Source: Solobacterium sp.
GTDB taxonomy: Bacteria > Bacillota_I > Bacilli_A > Erysipelotrichales > Erysipelotrichaceae
Assembly (NCBI GenBank): GCA_017421125.1
Contig: JAFOMZ010000142.1
Coordinates: 1 to 41,363 of the forward strand
DNA length: 41,363 bases
Reading direction: 5' to 3'
Below the pieces are notes generated by a model. That model was not told the origin of the DNA. It did not search any database and saw only the letters and a program-made list of their open reading frames with translations. This document shows, piece after piece, positions 1 through 9,382 of the stretch. How positions within the stretch are numbered: position 1 is the first letter of the stretch; each line of letters starts with the position of its first letter. The translations under genes were made by a program, and so were the position numbers.

Positions 1-2
1 AA

Positions 3-155
3 CGTCTGATCAGGCGCCTGCTTGAATATCAGCAGTTCAAGGAGGTCAGCTCACAGCTCAATGAACTGTATGAACAGCGTCAGAAGATGATGTCAAAGCC
101 ACTGTCGCAGGAAGCGGATCAATGGATCAACAGTACGGACGACCTGCATTATTAA
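3..155 (+). CDS. scpA: ScpA, central part (5' end outside window), ends at in-frame TAA
   Basis: This frame is open from the window edge to the TAA at 153-155. It encodes a segment (RLIRRLLEYQQFKEVSSQL) typical of the middle of the kleisin subunit ScpA, which bridges the SMC heads and binds ScpB in the condensin complex that compacts and segregates the chromosome. Translation continues in the same frame straight after the TAA with the ScpA C-terminal domain, so the gene looks complete apart from this one stop codon. It may be a recent nonsense mutation, a base-call error, or a true split gene. Identity rests on the fragment together with the downstream half and the adjacent scpB. Confidence 0.75.
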   Translation, partial: RLIRRLLEYQQFKEVSSQLNELYEQRQKMMSKPLSQEADQWINSTDDLHY

Positions 156-470
156 GTGAATCCGAATGATCTGTTCAAGGCAATGCGCAAATGCATGATG
201 CGTCTGCGTCTTGCCAGACCGATCGAAACGAAGTACACTGCCCGTGAGATCTCCATGGAGGATCGTGAACTGGAAGTACGTGCCAAGCTTGACCGGCTTG
301 GTCCGACATTCCGGTTTGAGGCACTGCTGGATGACTGCCATGATATCCCGATGTTTATCGCGACATTCCTGGCTGTGCTCGATCTTGCCCGACAGCATGT
401 TCTCGCTTTTACGATCGATGAAAACGAAACGATCTGGTTTTCCAGAGGTATAGGTATAAGCAATGGATGA
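156..470 (+). CDS. scpA: ScpA C-terminal domain, separate reading frame after the stop (GTG start)
   Basis: This 104-residue frame begins with GTG directly abutting the upstream TAA (TAAGTG), in the same frame as the first half. It carries the ScpA C-terminal winged-helix region that contacts the SMC head: KAMRKCMMRLRLARPIETKYT, then FRFEALL and FLAVLDLARQ. No Shine-Dalgarno stands before the GTG, so separate translation would need termination-reinitiation; otherwise the product needs readthrough. The stop overlaps the scpB start by 8 nt, a normal scpA-scpB coupling, and codon use downstream of the TAA shows no decay. Alternatively the whole 3-470 region is a pseudogene or holds a sequencing error. 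Confidence 0.7.
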   Translation: MNPNDLFKAMRKCMMRLRLARPIETKYTAREISMEDRELEVRAKLDRLGPTFRFEALLDDCHDIPMFIATFLAVLDLARQHVLAFTIDENETIWFSRGIGISNG

Positions 471-1116
471 AGAAAAGAAAGAAATCAATCTGAAGATCGT
501 AACGGAACAGAAACCCGTCCAGCTGCAGGATCCCGAACTGGCTAAGGCACTGTATCCGGAAGGATATATTGAAACAGGAATGGCGCAGGCGATCCTGGAA
601 GGACTGCTGTTTATCGTCGGTGATGAAGGACTGACGGCAGAACAGGCTGCCAGAAGCCTGGAAATACCGGAAGAACGCGTGAAGCAGCTCATGGATGATC
701 TGCAGGTCAAATACCTGGATGACCAGTACGGCATCGAGATCGCAAACTATGGGGGAACGTACCGGTTCCTTTCCAAGGCGGTCGTTCATCCGTACGCAAA
801 AAAGCTGTTCCAGCTGTCCAAAACATCGACATTATCACAGGCAGCTCTTGAAACGCTTGCGATCATTGCCTATAAACAGCCGATCACCCGTGTCGAGATC
901 GAAGAGATCCGCGGGGTAGGAGCTGATATGATGCTGAGAAAACTGGAAGCCAGGGATCTGATCAGGGTATCCGGCCGTTCGGATGCGCCGGGGCGTCCGA
1001 TCCTCTATGAAGTGACCGATGAGTTCATGGATTCATTCAAGCTGCTGAGTCTGGATGAACTGCCGGCGCTTCCCCAGTTTGAAAATGAAGAAAGTGATGA
1101 GCTGTTCGACCAATGA
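463..1116 (+). CDS. scpB: Segregation and condensation protein ScpB
   Basis: This 217-residue protein is the winged-helix partner of ScpA in the SMC-ScpAB condensin, acting on the nucleoid. The family core starts near residue 37 (MAQAILEGLLFIVGDEGL) and includes the hallmark LETLAIIAYKQPITRVEIEEIRGV at about 130-153 and GRPILYEVT near 178. The N-terminus has about 35 extra polar residues compared with usual ScpB, so a shorter start is possible, but the ATG at 463 overlaps the scpA stop as expected for coupling. Its own stop overlaps the next ATG (ATGA). Confidence 0.95.
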   Translation: MDEEKKEINLKIVTEQKPVQLQDPELAKALYPEGYIETGMAQAILEGLLFIVGDEGLTAEQAARSLEIPEERVKQLMDDLQVKYLDDQYGIEIANYGGTYRFLSKAVVHPYAKKLFQLSKTSTLSQAALETLAIIAYKQPITRVEIEEIRGVGADMMLRKLEARDLIRVSGRSDAPGRPILYEVTDEFMDSFKLLSLDELPALPQFENEESDELFDQ

Positions 1117-1874
1117 AGAAACTGATGATATTATGCATGGGTGCAGTACTGCTGTTGGGCTGCTCGGCACCGGAAAAGAAAGAAGATCCGGACGCGACAC
1201 CGGAACCGGTGACATATGCCTGCCGGTATATCGACAAGTACGATTATTCCCAGCCTGCCGGTTTTTCCGACATGGTCAGCGATGACTGGTATGATACGGC
1301 ACTATTTGCCGGGGATTCCCGTATGGGTTCGATCGCGCTGTACGGCACACATGACAACGCCCAGGTGGAATATGTGACTTCCCTGAACCTGATGAGGATC
1401 GGCAATATGCCGGTCGACGGCAGGGATGACGGAAAGACACTGATGGACATCCTTGAAGAGACGGAAAAGGACAATATCTACCTGCTGTTCGGCATCAATG
1501 AGATCCGCAATCCGAATTTCGATGCGTTCGGCGAAAAACTGCAGGAGATCGTGGATATGCTGATGAAGGATCATCCGACACGCAGCATTTACCTGATCCT
1601 GTCGTACCACCCCGATAAGATCGACGGCCTGCCTGAACCGGCACTGACCGAGCATCTGAACAATCTGAATACGACGATCTCGGAGATCGCCAAAAAGAGC
1701 CATATATACTTCGTCAATCCGGATGACGGGCTTGACGATGAAGCAGGGACAGTGATAGATGATTATGTATGGGACGGCCTGCACTTCAATGTGCCGGGTG
1801 CCCGTGCTTTTGAAGAATATCTTGGATATCATGTTGTAAGGAGAGAGAAATATGTTCAGGAAATTTGTGAGTAG
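1113..1874 (+). CDS. SGNH/GDSL hydrolase-like lipoprotein
   Basis: A lipoprotein signal peptide with lipobox LLGC (Cys17) is followed by an SGNH-type fold. The nucleophile block is FAGDSRMGS (Ser69), a block III-like GINE lies at 127-130, and the Asp-His block is WDGLHF (Asp221, His224). The protein should sit on the outer face of the cytoplasmic membrane. SGNH proteins of this kind usually act as esterases or acyl transferases on cell-surface glycans, but the substrate here is unknown. Its ATG overlaps the scpB stop and its 3' end overlaps the next lipoprotein gene by 23 nt, so the three are likely co-transcribed. Confidence 0.8.
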   Translation: MKKLMILCMGAVLLLGCSAPEKKEDPDATPEPVTYACRYIDKYDYSQPAGFSDMVSDDWYDTALFAGDSRMGSIALYGTHDNAQVEYVTSLNLMRIGNMPVDGRDDGKTLMDILEETEKDNIYLLFGINEIRNPNFDAFGEKLQEIVDMLMKDHPTRSIYLILSYHPDKIDGLPEPALTEHLNNLNTTISEIAKKSHIYFVNPDDGLDDEAGTVIDDYVWDGLHFNVPGARAFEEYLGYHVVRREKYVQEICE

Positions 1875-2301
1875 TCTGGCAGCGCTTGTGCTGCTTGCAG
1901 GATGCAGCGGCGGAGGTTCTTCAGCCAGCCCTACATCGACAGGAGAAAAGATCGTCAAAAATCTGAATCTGACGGAAAAGATGGATGTGATGGATGAAAG
2001 CCAGATCAACGGGCTGTTCTTCTTTGAAGACGGAACTGTCAAGTCCTCCAGCCTGTATCTTGCCAATGATCAGACGGCGGATGTAGTAGGCGTATTTGAG
2101 GCCGAGAATATGGACTCTGTCAAGCAGTGTGTCCGCACATATCTGGAAACGACAAAGCTTCAGAACCAGAATTATAACCCGGAAGAGGTATTTAAGATCG
2201 ATAACGCTGTCATTGATGATAACGGAAAGACACTGATCCTGGTCGTATGCGACGATCTGGAGAGTGCAAAGAAGGAAGTTAAGTCAGCACTAGGCAAATA
2301 A
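1852..2301 (+). CDS. DUF4358-like lipoprotein
   Basis: This 149-residue protein begins with a signal peptide and lipobox LLAGC (Cys18), then a Gly/Ser-rich linker. The remainder resembles DUF4358: a domain of about 110 residues with the pattern VVGVFEAENMDSVKQCV, an NYNPEEVFKIDNAV segment and a terminal ILVVCDD strand. DUF4358 proteins are exported, of unknown function, and in gut Firmicutes often sit beside SGNH or acyl-transfer genes, as here. GGAGAGAG precedes the start inside the upstream gene. An intrinsic terminator follows directly. Confidence 0.75.
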   Translation: MFRKFVSSLAALVLLAGCSGGGSSASPTSTGEKIVKNLNLTEKMDVMDESQINGLFFFEDGTVKSSSLYLANDQTADVVGVFEAENMDSVKQCVRTYLETTKLQNQNYNPEEVFKIDNAVIDDNGKTLILVVCDDLESAKKEVKSALGK

Positions 2302-2326
2302 GGTACCTGTTCAGGTATCTTTTTTC
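2301..2326 (+). terminator. Intrinsic terminator after the scpAB-lipoprotein operon
   Basis: AGGTACCTG pairs with CAGGTATCT (one G-T pair), followed by TTTTTT. The hairpin begins at the last base of the stop codon of the DUF4358-like gene. Confidence 0.8.
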
Positions 2327-2349
2327 ATGAACAGAACTGATTATATGAA

Positions 2350-2383
2350 TTGAGAGAGGACCGTACGTCAGATAAAATATCTG
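2350..2383 (+). promoter_or_regulatory. purB promoter with overlapping palindrome
   Basis: TTGAGA (2350-2355) lies 17 bp upstream of TAAAAT (2373-2378). The -10 lies within a perfect inverted repeat CAGATA-AAA-TATCTG (2369-2383), which could be an operator. A good Shine-Dalgarno (AAAGGAG) follows ahead of the purB ATG. Confidence 0.6.
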
Positions 2384-2404
2384 CGTCGGAAAGGAGTACA
2401 TACC

Positions 2405-3700
2405 ATGATCGAACGTTATTCCCGCAAAGCAATGCGCGATGTCTGGAGCGAAGAAGCCAAATTCCGGGCATGGCTTGAAGTAGAGATCCTGATCGATGAA
2501 GCCTGGAGCATCCTCGGGGAGATCCCCGCAGAAGATGTGGAACTGATCCGGAAGAATGCTAAATTCGATGTTGACCGTATCCTTGAGATCGAACAGGAGA
2601 CAAGACATGATGTTGTCGCATTTACCAGATGCGTATCTGAAAGTCTCGGAGAAGAAAAGAAATGGATCCATTACGGCGTCACAAGCACCGACGTTGTCGA
2701 TACAGCTAATGGTGTACGTTTCAAACAAGCTGACGGGATCCTGCGTCAGGATATTCTTGACTTTATGGAGATCCTCAAGGAAAACGCACTGAAATACAAG
2801 GATACCGTATGCATGGGAAGGACTCATGGCGTACATGCTGAGATCACGACATTCGGCATGAAGTTCGCGCTCTGGTATGAAGAAATGAAGCGCAACCTGG
2901 ATCGCTTTGATCTTGCGCGCAGGGATGTGGAAGCAGGCAAGATCTCAGGAGCAGTCGGAACATTCGCGAATATTCCTCCGTTCGTACAGGACTATGTATG
3001 CGAACATCTCGGGATCCAGTCTGCCCCGATCTCTACGCAGATCCTGCAGAGAGACAGACATGCCTTCTATTTTGCGACTCTGGCTGTGATCGGTGCTTCC
3101 CTGGAACAGATGGCAACAGAGATCAGACATCTGCAGAGAACAGAAGTACGTGAAGCGGAAGAACGTTTCCGTGCCGGCCAGAAGGGTTCCAGCGCAATGC
3201 CGCACAAGCGCAATCCGATCGGCAGTGAAAACATCTGCGGATGCGCACGCGTCTTGAAGGGATATATGGTAACAGCTTATGAGGATGTAGCGCTCTGGCA
3301 TGAGCGTGACATCTCGCATTCTTCTGTTGAACGGATCATTGCGCCTGATGCGACGGAGCTCCTGGACTATATGCTTAACAGGTTCGGTAATATTCTGAAA
3401 AACCTGACCGTTTTCCCGGAACAGATGGAAAAGAACATCTGGCTGACAGACGGCGTAATCTTCTCACAGCGATTCATGCTGAAGCTGGTCGAGAAGGGAT
3501 GGTCACGTGAAAAAGCATATGATACGGTACAGCCCCAGGCGATCTATGCATGGACGAACCATGTGTCTTTCAGAAAACTGATGGAAAATGTACCGGAAGT
3601 AACGGCAGTCCTGACACCCGAAGAGATCGATGACTGCTTTGATACGGCGTACCACATCAGAAATGTTGACGAGGTCTTTCGGAGAGTAGGGATCCTTTAA
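2405..3700 (+). CDS. purB: Adenylosuccinate lyase
   Basis: The 431-residue cytosolic enzyme cleaves SAICAR to AICAR and adenylosuccinate to AMP, releasing fumarate, in purine synthesis. The fumarase/aspartase superfamily signature [11 protein letters not shown] lies near residue 263, with the catalytic-region motifs [11 protein letters not shown] near 93 and [11 protein letters not shown] near 138. Full family length and the AAAGGAG Shine-Dalgarno support the start. It has its own promoter and probably carries the transporter gene 29 bp downstream. PurA, which makes its substrate adenylosuccinate, lies 3.3 kb away on the other strand. Confidence 0.97.
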   Translation: MIERYSRKAMRDVWSEEAKFRAWLEVEILIDEAWSILGEIPAEDVELIRKNAKFDVDRILEIEQETRHDVVAFTRCVSESLGEEKKWIHYGVTSTDVVDTANGVRFKQADGILRQDILDFMEILKENALKYKDTVCMGRTHGVHAEITTFGMKFALWYEEMKRNLDRFDLARRDVEAGKISGAVGTFANIPPFVQDYVCEHLGIQSAPISTQILQRDRHAFYFATLAVIGASLEQMATEIRHLQRTEVREAEERFRAGQKGSSAMPHKRNPIGSENICGCARVLKGYMVTAYEDVALWHERDISHSSVERIIAPDATELLDYMLNRFGNILKNLTVFPEQMEKNIWLTDGVIFSQRFMLKLVEKGWSREKAYDTVQPQAIYAWTNHVSFRKLMENVPEVTAVLTPEEIDDCFDTAYHIRNVDEVFRRVGIL

Positions 3701-3729
3701 TTCACACACTTCATACTTTCAGGAGTTAT

Positions 3730-4647
3730 ATGAACAGAAAAAGCACACTGGCCAGACTGGCACTGCTCACAACGGCGGTCATATGGGGAAGTTCACTGAC
3801 AGTAGTCAAACGCTCGACGGATACCATTCCGCCGCTTTTTCTGCTTGCCCTTAGGTTTTCCATAGCAGCTGCAGTATTGCTGATCTGTTTCCGGAAAAGA
3901 CTGAAACTGATCGACCGGGATCACTTACGGAGCGGCATCGTGATCGGCTTTTTCCTCTTTCTTGCCTACTGTTCACAAACGATCGGTGTTACGACGGCAA
4001 TGCCGGGGAAGAGTTCATTTCTGTCCGCATCCTACTGTGTCATCGTGCCGTTTCTATGTATCTTTACGGAAGACAGACTTCCGTCCGTCCACAATGTGAT
4101 CGCAGCTCTGCTCTGTACCTGCGGGATCTGTATGGCGGTATTCTCACAGGGCATATGGCTCAGCAGAGGGGATGGTCTTGCAGTCCTGTCGGCTTTCCTG
4201 TTCGCTTCCCATATCGCATCCGTGTCAGCCTGCGGGAAAGGAAAGGACCCTGTTCTGATCACGATCCTGCAGTTTCTTTCCGCTGCGTTCTTTTCCTGGA
4301 CCGGCGCGTTTCTGTTTGAATCAATGGATATTACTGCCTTGAGCGGGAATGCCCTGTACGGCACGCTGTACCTTGCGCTTGCATGTACGGCATTATCATT
4401 ACTGTTCCAGAACATCGGACAGAAGTATACCGATCCTTCCGTGGCTTCATTGATCCTGAGCCTTGAATCGGTATTCGGCGTGATCTTCGGTGTGATCTTT
4501 TACCGGGAAGTGCTGGATCTTCCGATGATCCTGGGCTTTGTGCTGATCTTTGCAGCGATCCTCATCACAGAAACAAGACCGTCGTTTCTGAATATGAAAA
4601 AAACGCGCACAAGCGCGCTCGATCAGATATCAGACAGACTTCAGTGA
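3730..4647 (+). CDS. EamA/DMT-superfamily permease
   Basis: A 305-residue integral membrane protein with about ten hydrophobic helices arranged as two EamA repeats. The N-terminal signature AVIWGSSLTVVKRSTDTIPPL and the second-repeat LILSLESVFGVIFG are typical of drug/metabolite transporters. The substrate cannot be read from sequence. The start has a clear AGGAG. The last 18 nt overlap the convergent cutC gene, and the last ~50 nt also contain the hairpin that would terminate cutC transcription. Confidence 0.9.
   Translation: MNRKSTLARLALLTTAVIWGSSLTVVKRSTDTIPPLFLLALRFSIAAAVLLICFRKRLKLIDRDHLRSGIVIGFFLFLAYCSQTIGVTTAMPGKSSFLSASYCVIVPFLCIFTEDRLPSVHNVIAALLCTCGICMAVFSQGIWLSRGDGLAVLSAFLFASHIASVSACGKGKDPVLITILQFLSAAFFSWTGAFLFESMDITALSGNALYGTLYLALACTALSLLFQNIGQKYTDPSVASLILSLESVFGVIFGVIFYREVLDLPMILGFVLIFAAILITETRPSFLNMKKTRTSALDQISDRLQ
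4597..4619 (-). terminator. Intrinsic terminator for cutC, inside the EamA gene
   Basis: On the minus strand AGCGCGC-TTGT-GCGCGTT runs into a T-tract (complement of the A-run at 4597-4603). It lies just past the cutC stop and is embedded in EamA coding sequence. Confidence 0.7.
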
Positions 4648-5334
4648 ATCAAAGATCGCCGTGATCTTCCGTTCATCGCAGGCATAATAGGTTCCGTGGT
4701 CCTCAAATGCTGATTTTGCGGAGAAATGGATCTGTCCTGCACCGGTCTGCCTGATGATGTCTTTCACGTTATCACCTGATACGCCGCCGCCCGGCAGGAT
4801 CTGGATGTCCTGCCCGTATAAAGCGATGAGGTTGGCAAGCAGGGGAATGCCTTCAACAGCATTTGCGGCGTGTCCTTTTGTCAGGACACGGTCTATGCCG
4901 CACCCGATCAGAACTTCGATCGCTTCAAAGGGATCAGGTGTCAGGTCAAAAGCCATGTGGAAGACCGCTTCTTTCTGATAGGAATGGACAAGCTCTGCCA
5001 TATCACGGACAAGTGCTTTATCGACCGTATCATTCGGGTTCAGGAATCCGAACACGATGCCGTCTGCTTTGTTTTCCAGAAATGTTTCTGCATCATCGAA
5101 CATGGTCCGGATCTCTTCTGCCCGGTAAACAAAACCGGCAGCTCTCGGTCTGACCATGCAGATGATCTTTTTTGTACTGCGCCTGCGGGCATTCATGAAT
5201 TCATGAAAAGAAGGCGTCAGTCCGTCAAGCTCAAGCGCGCAGTTCAGCTCGATCCTGTCGATCGGAAATCTTTCTGCCAGCAGACAGTCACGGATACTTC
5301 CAGCGCACAGTTCTGTTGTGATCCCTCTAATCAT
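4630..5334 (-). CDS. cutC: CutC family protein
   Basis: This 234-residue TIM-barrel protein belongs to the CutC family, once linked to copper homeostasis in E. coli; the biochemical role is still uncertain. Family motifs are all present: ELCAGS near the N-terminus, MVRPRAAGFVYR, FHMAFD, RVLTKGHA, ILPGGGVSGDNV and IHFSAKS. GAGGT precedes the ATG. The gene is convergent with and overlaps the EamA gene, and is divergent from the GNAT gene, with a short shared upstream region. Confidence 0.9.
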   Translation of the reverse strand: MIRGITTELCAGSIRDCLLAERFPIDRIELNCALELDGLTPSFHEFMNARRRSTKKIICMVRPRAAGFVYRAEEIRTMFDDAETFLENKADGIVFGFLNPNDTVDKALVRDMAELVHSYQKEAVFHMAFDLTPDPFEAIEVLIGCGIDRVLTKGHAANAVEGIPLLANLIALYGQDIQILPGGGVSGDNVKDIIRQTGAGQIHFSAKSAFEDHGTYYACDERKITAIFDSLKSV

Positions 5335-5359
5335 AATGCATACCTCACATTCTGTTCCC

Positions 5360-5368
5360 TGCTATAAT
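5360..5368 (+). promoter_or_regulatory. Extended -10 promoter of the GNAT gene
   Basis: TGCTATAAT is an extended -10 box. No good -35 is seen 17 bp upstream. It leads the GNAT-phosphoesterase pair. Confidence 0.6.
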
Positions 5369-5392
5369 ACTATACATTGAGAGGAGTTTCAT

Positions 5393-5872
5393 ATGATCGT
5401 ACGCAGAGCTGAGGAACGTGATATTCCGAAAATACTGGATATGCTAGTGCAGGTGCTGAATATACATGCGGAAGGCAGACCGGACCTGTTTATTCCGAAT
5501 ACAACAAAATATACGATCGATGAACTGAAGGTCATGATCAGGGACGACAATGCCCCGATATTTGTCGCTGATGAGGACGGTGAAGTGCTCGGCTACGCTT
5601 TTACCTTGATGCAGAGACGCCTTCACAACAATAACATGACCGATATCAAAACACTGTTTATCGATGATCTGTGCGTTGATGAGAACGCAAGGGGAAAACA
5701 TGTCGGCAGAACGATCTTTGATCATGTAAAGGAATATGCCAGGTCAGAGAACGTATACCATATTACACTCAACGTCTGGTCATTCAATGACAAGGCGATC
5801 AGCTTCTATGAAAATGTTGGGCTGAGACCGATGGAGACCGTAATGGAGCTGATACTGGATGAACAGAAATAG
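5393..5872 (+). CDS. GNAT-family N-acetyltransferase
   Basis: A 159-residue Gcn5-related acetyltransferase. The acetyl-CoA-binding motif A is visible as IDDLCVDENARGKHVGRTIFDHV (about residues 90-112), followed by NVWSFNDKAISFYENVGLRP, the usual motif B region. The acceptor is not predictable. GAGAGGAG precedes the ATG. The last 14 nt overlap the start of the phosphoesterase gene, which suggests a two-gene operon. Confidence 0.9.
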   Translation: MIVRRAEERDIPKILDMLVQVLNIHAEGRPDLFIPNTTKYTIDELKVMIRDDNAPIFVADEDGEVLGYAFTLMQRRLHNNNMTDIKTLFIDDLCVDENARGKHVGRTIFDHVKEYARSENVYHITLNVWSFNDKAISFYENVGLRPMETVMELILDEQK

Positions 5873-7016
5873 GTTTATTATCTTATTTGCAAGTCTGTTT
5901 CTGATCCTTTCCGGCTGCAGCAAACCCGAGGAAAGACCCAGGGATACCACAGAGTTCAGGGCTGTTGTTGTATCCGATCTGCATTATACGGAAAACAAAG
6001 GTACTGTCAGCACGATCGTTCCGCTCATCCGGGAATCCCGTGCCTGCTATGAAGCGCTTTTCAGGGAAGTCCTTGATCAGCATCCGGATGTTCTGATCAT
6101 AACCGGTGATAATACAAACAGCGGAAACGCTGATGATGTACAGGCACTGTTGGCAATGCTCGGGCAGATCAGGGATGCGGGCATCAGTATCGTGATGACC
6201 ACCGGCAACCATGATTTCAACAATATGCTGCCGGTTGCCTATGAAGAAGCCTATTTCCCGCTGTTTGATATCCACAGCAGGGATCAGTCTTCTCTCAGTT
6301 TCAGTGTTCTGAAAAACGGCGTGCTGATGCTGGGAATGGATGACTGTACCGACAGCAATAACACCGGTGCATCTTTCGGCAAAGAAACCATGAAATGGCT
6401 CAAAGGACAGCTGAAGGAAGCAGAAGAAAACGGCTGGCGCGTTCTGTTCTGTTCGCACCACAGTGTTCTGAGCAGTGCGGGCGGTTCCTATACGATCGCC
6501 AATCAGGATCTGGCTGATACACTGAAAAAAGGCGGAGTACAGCTGTGCCTGACAGGACACCAGCACTCCCAGCATATCCTCACGGACGGGTCATTGTATG
6601 AGATCATCTCTGCTATGCCGCTGACAGGCGCGCACCTGTACGGCACTCTTGTTATGAATGATACGGGCATCCATTATCATACAAGGTCCATCGATTTTGA
6701 AAAATACGGGTCAGATGAACTGAAAATATTTATCGCAGATGCTGAACAGCGTTCATCCGAAAGCTTCCGGACAACATTTACTTCTATGTTTGAAGCGGAC
6801 GGTGTCAAAGCGGAAGAAATGGAAGACTGCCTGGAATGCGCTGCGATCCTGATGCAGGCACAGTCCGAAGGAAAACTCGGGTCACAGGCAGAAACGATCA
6901 AAGCACATCCAGGATACGAAAGAATGCTGAAGGCACTCCAGCCGACTAATTACGGTCCCTGGATCAACAGTATGATGCAGCATCCTTCAGATTCTGATCA
7001 TCTTGATATCCATTGA
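5859..7016 (+). CDS. Calcineurin-like metallophosphoesterase lipoprotein
   Basis: The N-terminus is a lipoprotein signal with lipobox LSGC (Cys20). The metal-binding blocks of the calcineurin-like superfamily follow: VSDLHY (Asp40, His42), ITGDNTN, TTGNHDF, SHHS and TGHQHSQH. The 385-residue protein would be anchored outside the membrane and hydrolyse a phosphoester. The C-terminal third (after about residue 285) is helical and not recognised. A bidirectional hairpin at its stop codon separates it from the convergent purA. Confidence 0.88.
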   Translation: MNRNRFIILFASLFLILSGCSKPEERPRDTTEFRAVVVSDLHYTENKGTVSTIVPLIRESRACYEALFREVLDQHPDVLIITGDNTNSGNADDVQALLAMLGQIRDAGISIVMTTGNHDFNNMLPVAYEEAYFPLFDIHSRDQSSLSFSVLKNGVLMLGMDDCTDSNNTGASFGKETMKWLKGQLKEAEENGWRVLFCSHHSVLSSAGGSYTIANQDLADTLKKGGVQLCLTGHQHSQHILTDGSLYEIISAMPLTGAHLYGTLVMNDTGIHYHTRSIDFEKYGSDELKIFIADAEQRSSESFRTTFTSMFEADGVKAEEMEDCLECAAILMQAQSEGKLGSQAETIKAHPGYERMLKALQPTNYGPWINSMMQHPSDSDHLDIH

Positions 7017-7041
7017 AAAAGCAGGGGATGACCCTGCTTTG
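7015..7041. terminator. Bidirectional terminator between phosphoesterase gene and purA
   Basis: AAAGCAGGG-GATGA-CCCTGCTTT. The minus-strand reading runs into TTTTTC, so it is the better terminator for purA; the plus strand has only TTT. Confidence 0.7.
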
Positions 7042-7045
7042 ATGG

Positions 7046-8362
<1,317 letters not shown>

Positions 8363-8432
8363 CCATCTGCGCAGTTTGCATTATAAATGCTTGAAAATCA
8401 AAATGCATTTCGGGCATTCATTGAAACAAATG

Positions 8433-8441
8433 TGCTATGAT
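8433..8441 (+). promoter_or_regulatory. Extended -10 promoter of the Mrp-type ATPase gene
   Basis: TGCTATGAT, about 40 nt before the ATG. The -35 position has no good match. Confidence 0.45.
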
Positions 8442-8481
8442 CTTTCATATTTGGTAGAATAATGCAGAAGGAGTGATAACT

Positions 8482-9324
8482 ATGAGTCAAAATCAGAACC
8501 CTGAAAACTGCAACCACAAGTGCGAAGGATGCACTGCGGACTGCAGCTCGAGACAGGGAGCGGACAGTTTCAGGATCGATCCGAGTCCTCGTTCGTCTAT
8601 TAAAAAGATCATCGGTGTTGTATCAGGCAAAGGCGGAGTCGGCAAGTCATTCGTGACATCTGTACTGGCTTCTGAAATGCAGAGAAGAGGCTACAGAACT
8701 GCTGTACTTGACGGAGATATTACCGGTCCCAGCATGGGCAAGGCATTCGGGATCAATGAAAAAGCTACAAGTGACGGTCAGCTGATCTATCCGTATGTTA
8801 CGGAAAACGGCATGCAGATCATCACAGCAAACATGCTGCTGGACAGGGATGACCAGCCGATCATCTGGAGAGGACCGATGGTAGCGGGTATCCTCAAACA
8901 GTTCTATCAGGAAGTATTCTGGGATGATGTCGATTTCATGTTCATCGATATGCCTCCGGGAACAAGCGATGTACCGCTGACGATGTTCCAGAGTATTCCG
9001 CTCGACGGCATTATCGTTGTAACAAGCCCTCAGGATCTTGTTTCCATGGTCGTTGAAAAAGCGGTCAACATGGCAAAGATGATGAACATCAACGTTCTCG
9101 GCCTTGTTGAGAACATGAGCTATGTTGAATGTGACAAATGCGGAGAGAAGATGTATGTCTTCGGAAAATCGCATATTACTGAAGTATCCGGAAAAACAGG
9201 ACTGCCTGTACTGGCACAGGTCCCTCTGAGATCAGCACATGCTGAAGCTTCCGACAACGGAACGATCGAAGACCTGGAAGTACCTGAATTGAAAGAAGCA
9301 GCAGATCTTATCGAAAAACTTTAA
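8482..9324 (+). CDS. Mrp/Nbp35-type P-loop ATPase, Fe-S cluster carrier
   Basis: A 280-residue Mrp/NBP35/ApbC protein that binds and passes on Fe-S clusters in the cytosol. The deviant Walker A is GVVSGKGGVGKS, with DGDITGPS and DMPPGTSD following. Two cysteine sites are visible: an N-terminal C-x3-C-x2-C-x3-C cluster (CNHKCEGCTADC) as in Nbp35-like members, and the C-terminal CxxC (CDKCG) of cluster carriers. The ATG at 8482 is chosen over an upstream in-frame GTG because AAGGAG stands 8 nt before it. It stands alone, without suf or isc genes nearby. Confidence 0.93.
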   Translation: MSQNQNPENCNHKCEGCTADCSSRQGADSFRIDPSPRSSIKKIIGVVSGKGGVGKSFVTSVLASEMQRRGYRTAVLDGDITGPSMGKAFGINEKATSDGQLIYPYVTENGMQIITANMLLDRDDQPIIWRGPMVAGILKQFYQEVFWDDVDFMFIDMPPGTSDVPLTMFQSIPLDGIIVVTSPQDLVSMVVEKAVNMAKMMNINVLGLVENMSYVECDKCGEKMYVFGKSHITEVSGKTGLPVLAQVPLRSAHAEASDNGTIEDLEVPELKEAADLIEKL

Positions 9325-9331
9325 GACAACG

Positions 9332-9348
9332 TTCACATAAACTTCATA
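9332..9348 (+). promoter_or_regulatory. 11-bp direct repeat, possible OmpR-type operator
   Basis: TTCACA (9332-9337) and TTCATA (9343-9348) are repeated with an 11-bp period, 35-51 nt before the response-regulator ATG. OmpR/PhoB regulators bind such tandem half-sites, so this may be an autoregulatory box. Confidence 0.35.
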
Positions 9349-9382
9349 TTTGAAGCGTAGTGTAACAGCAGGAGGACAGTTT

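Noticed and set aside
9341-9355. CTTCA-TATT-TGAAG as terminator of the Mrp-type gene
   Set aside because: The stem is only 5 bp, there is no T-tract, and it overlaps the better-supported direct repeat.
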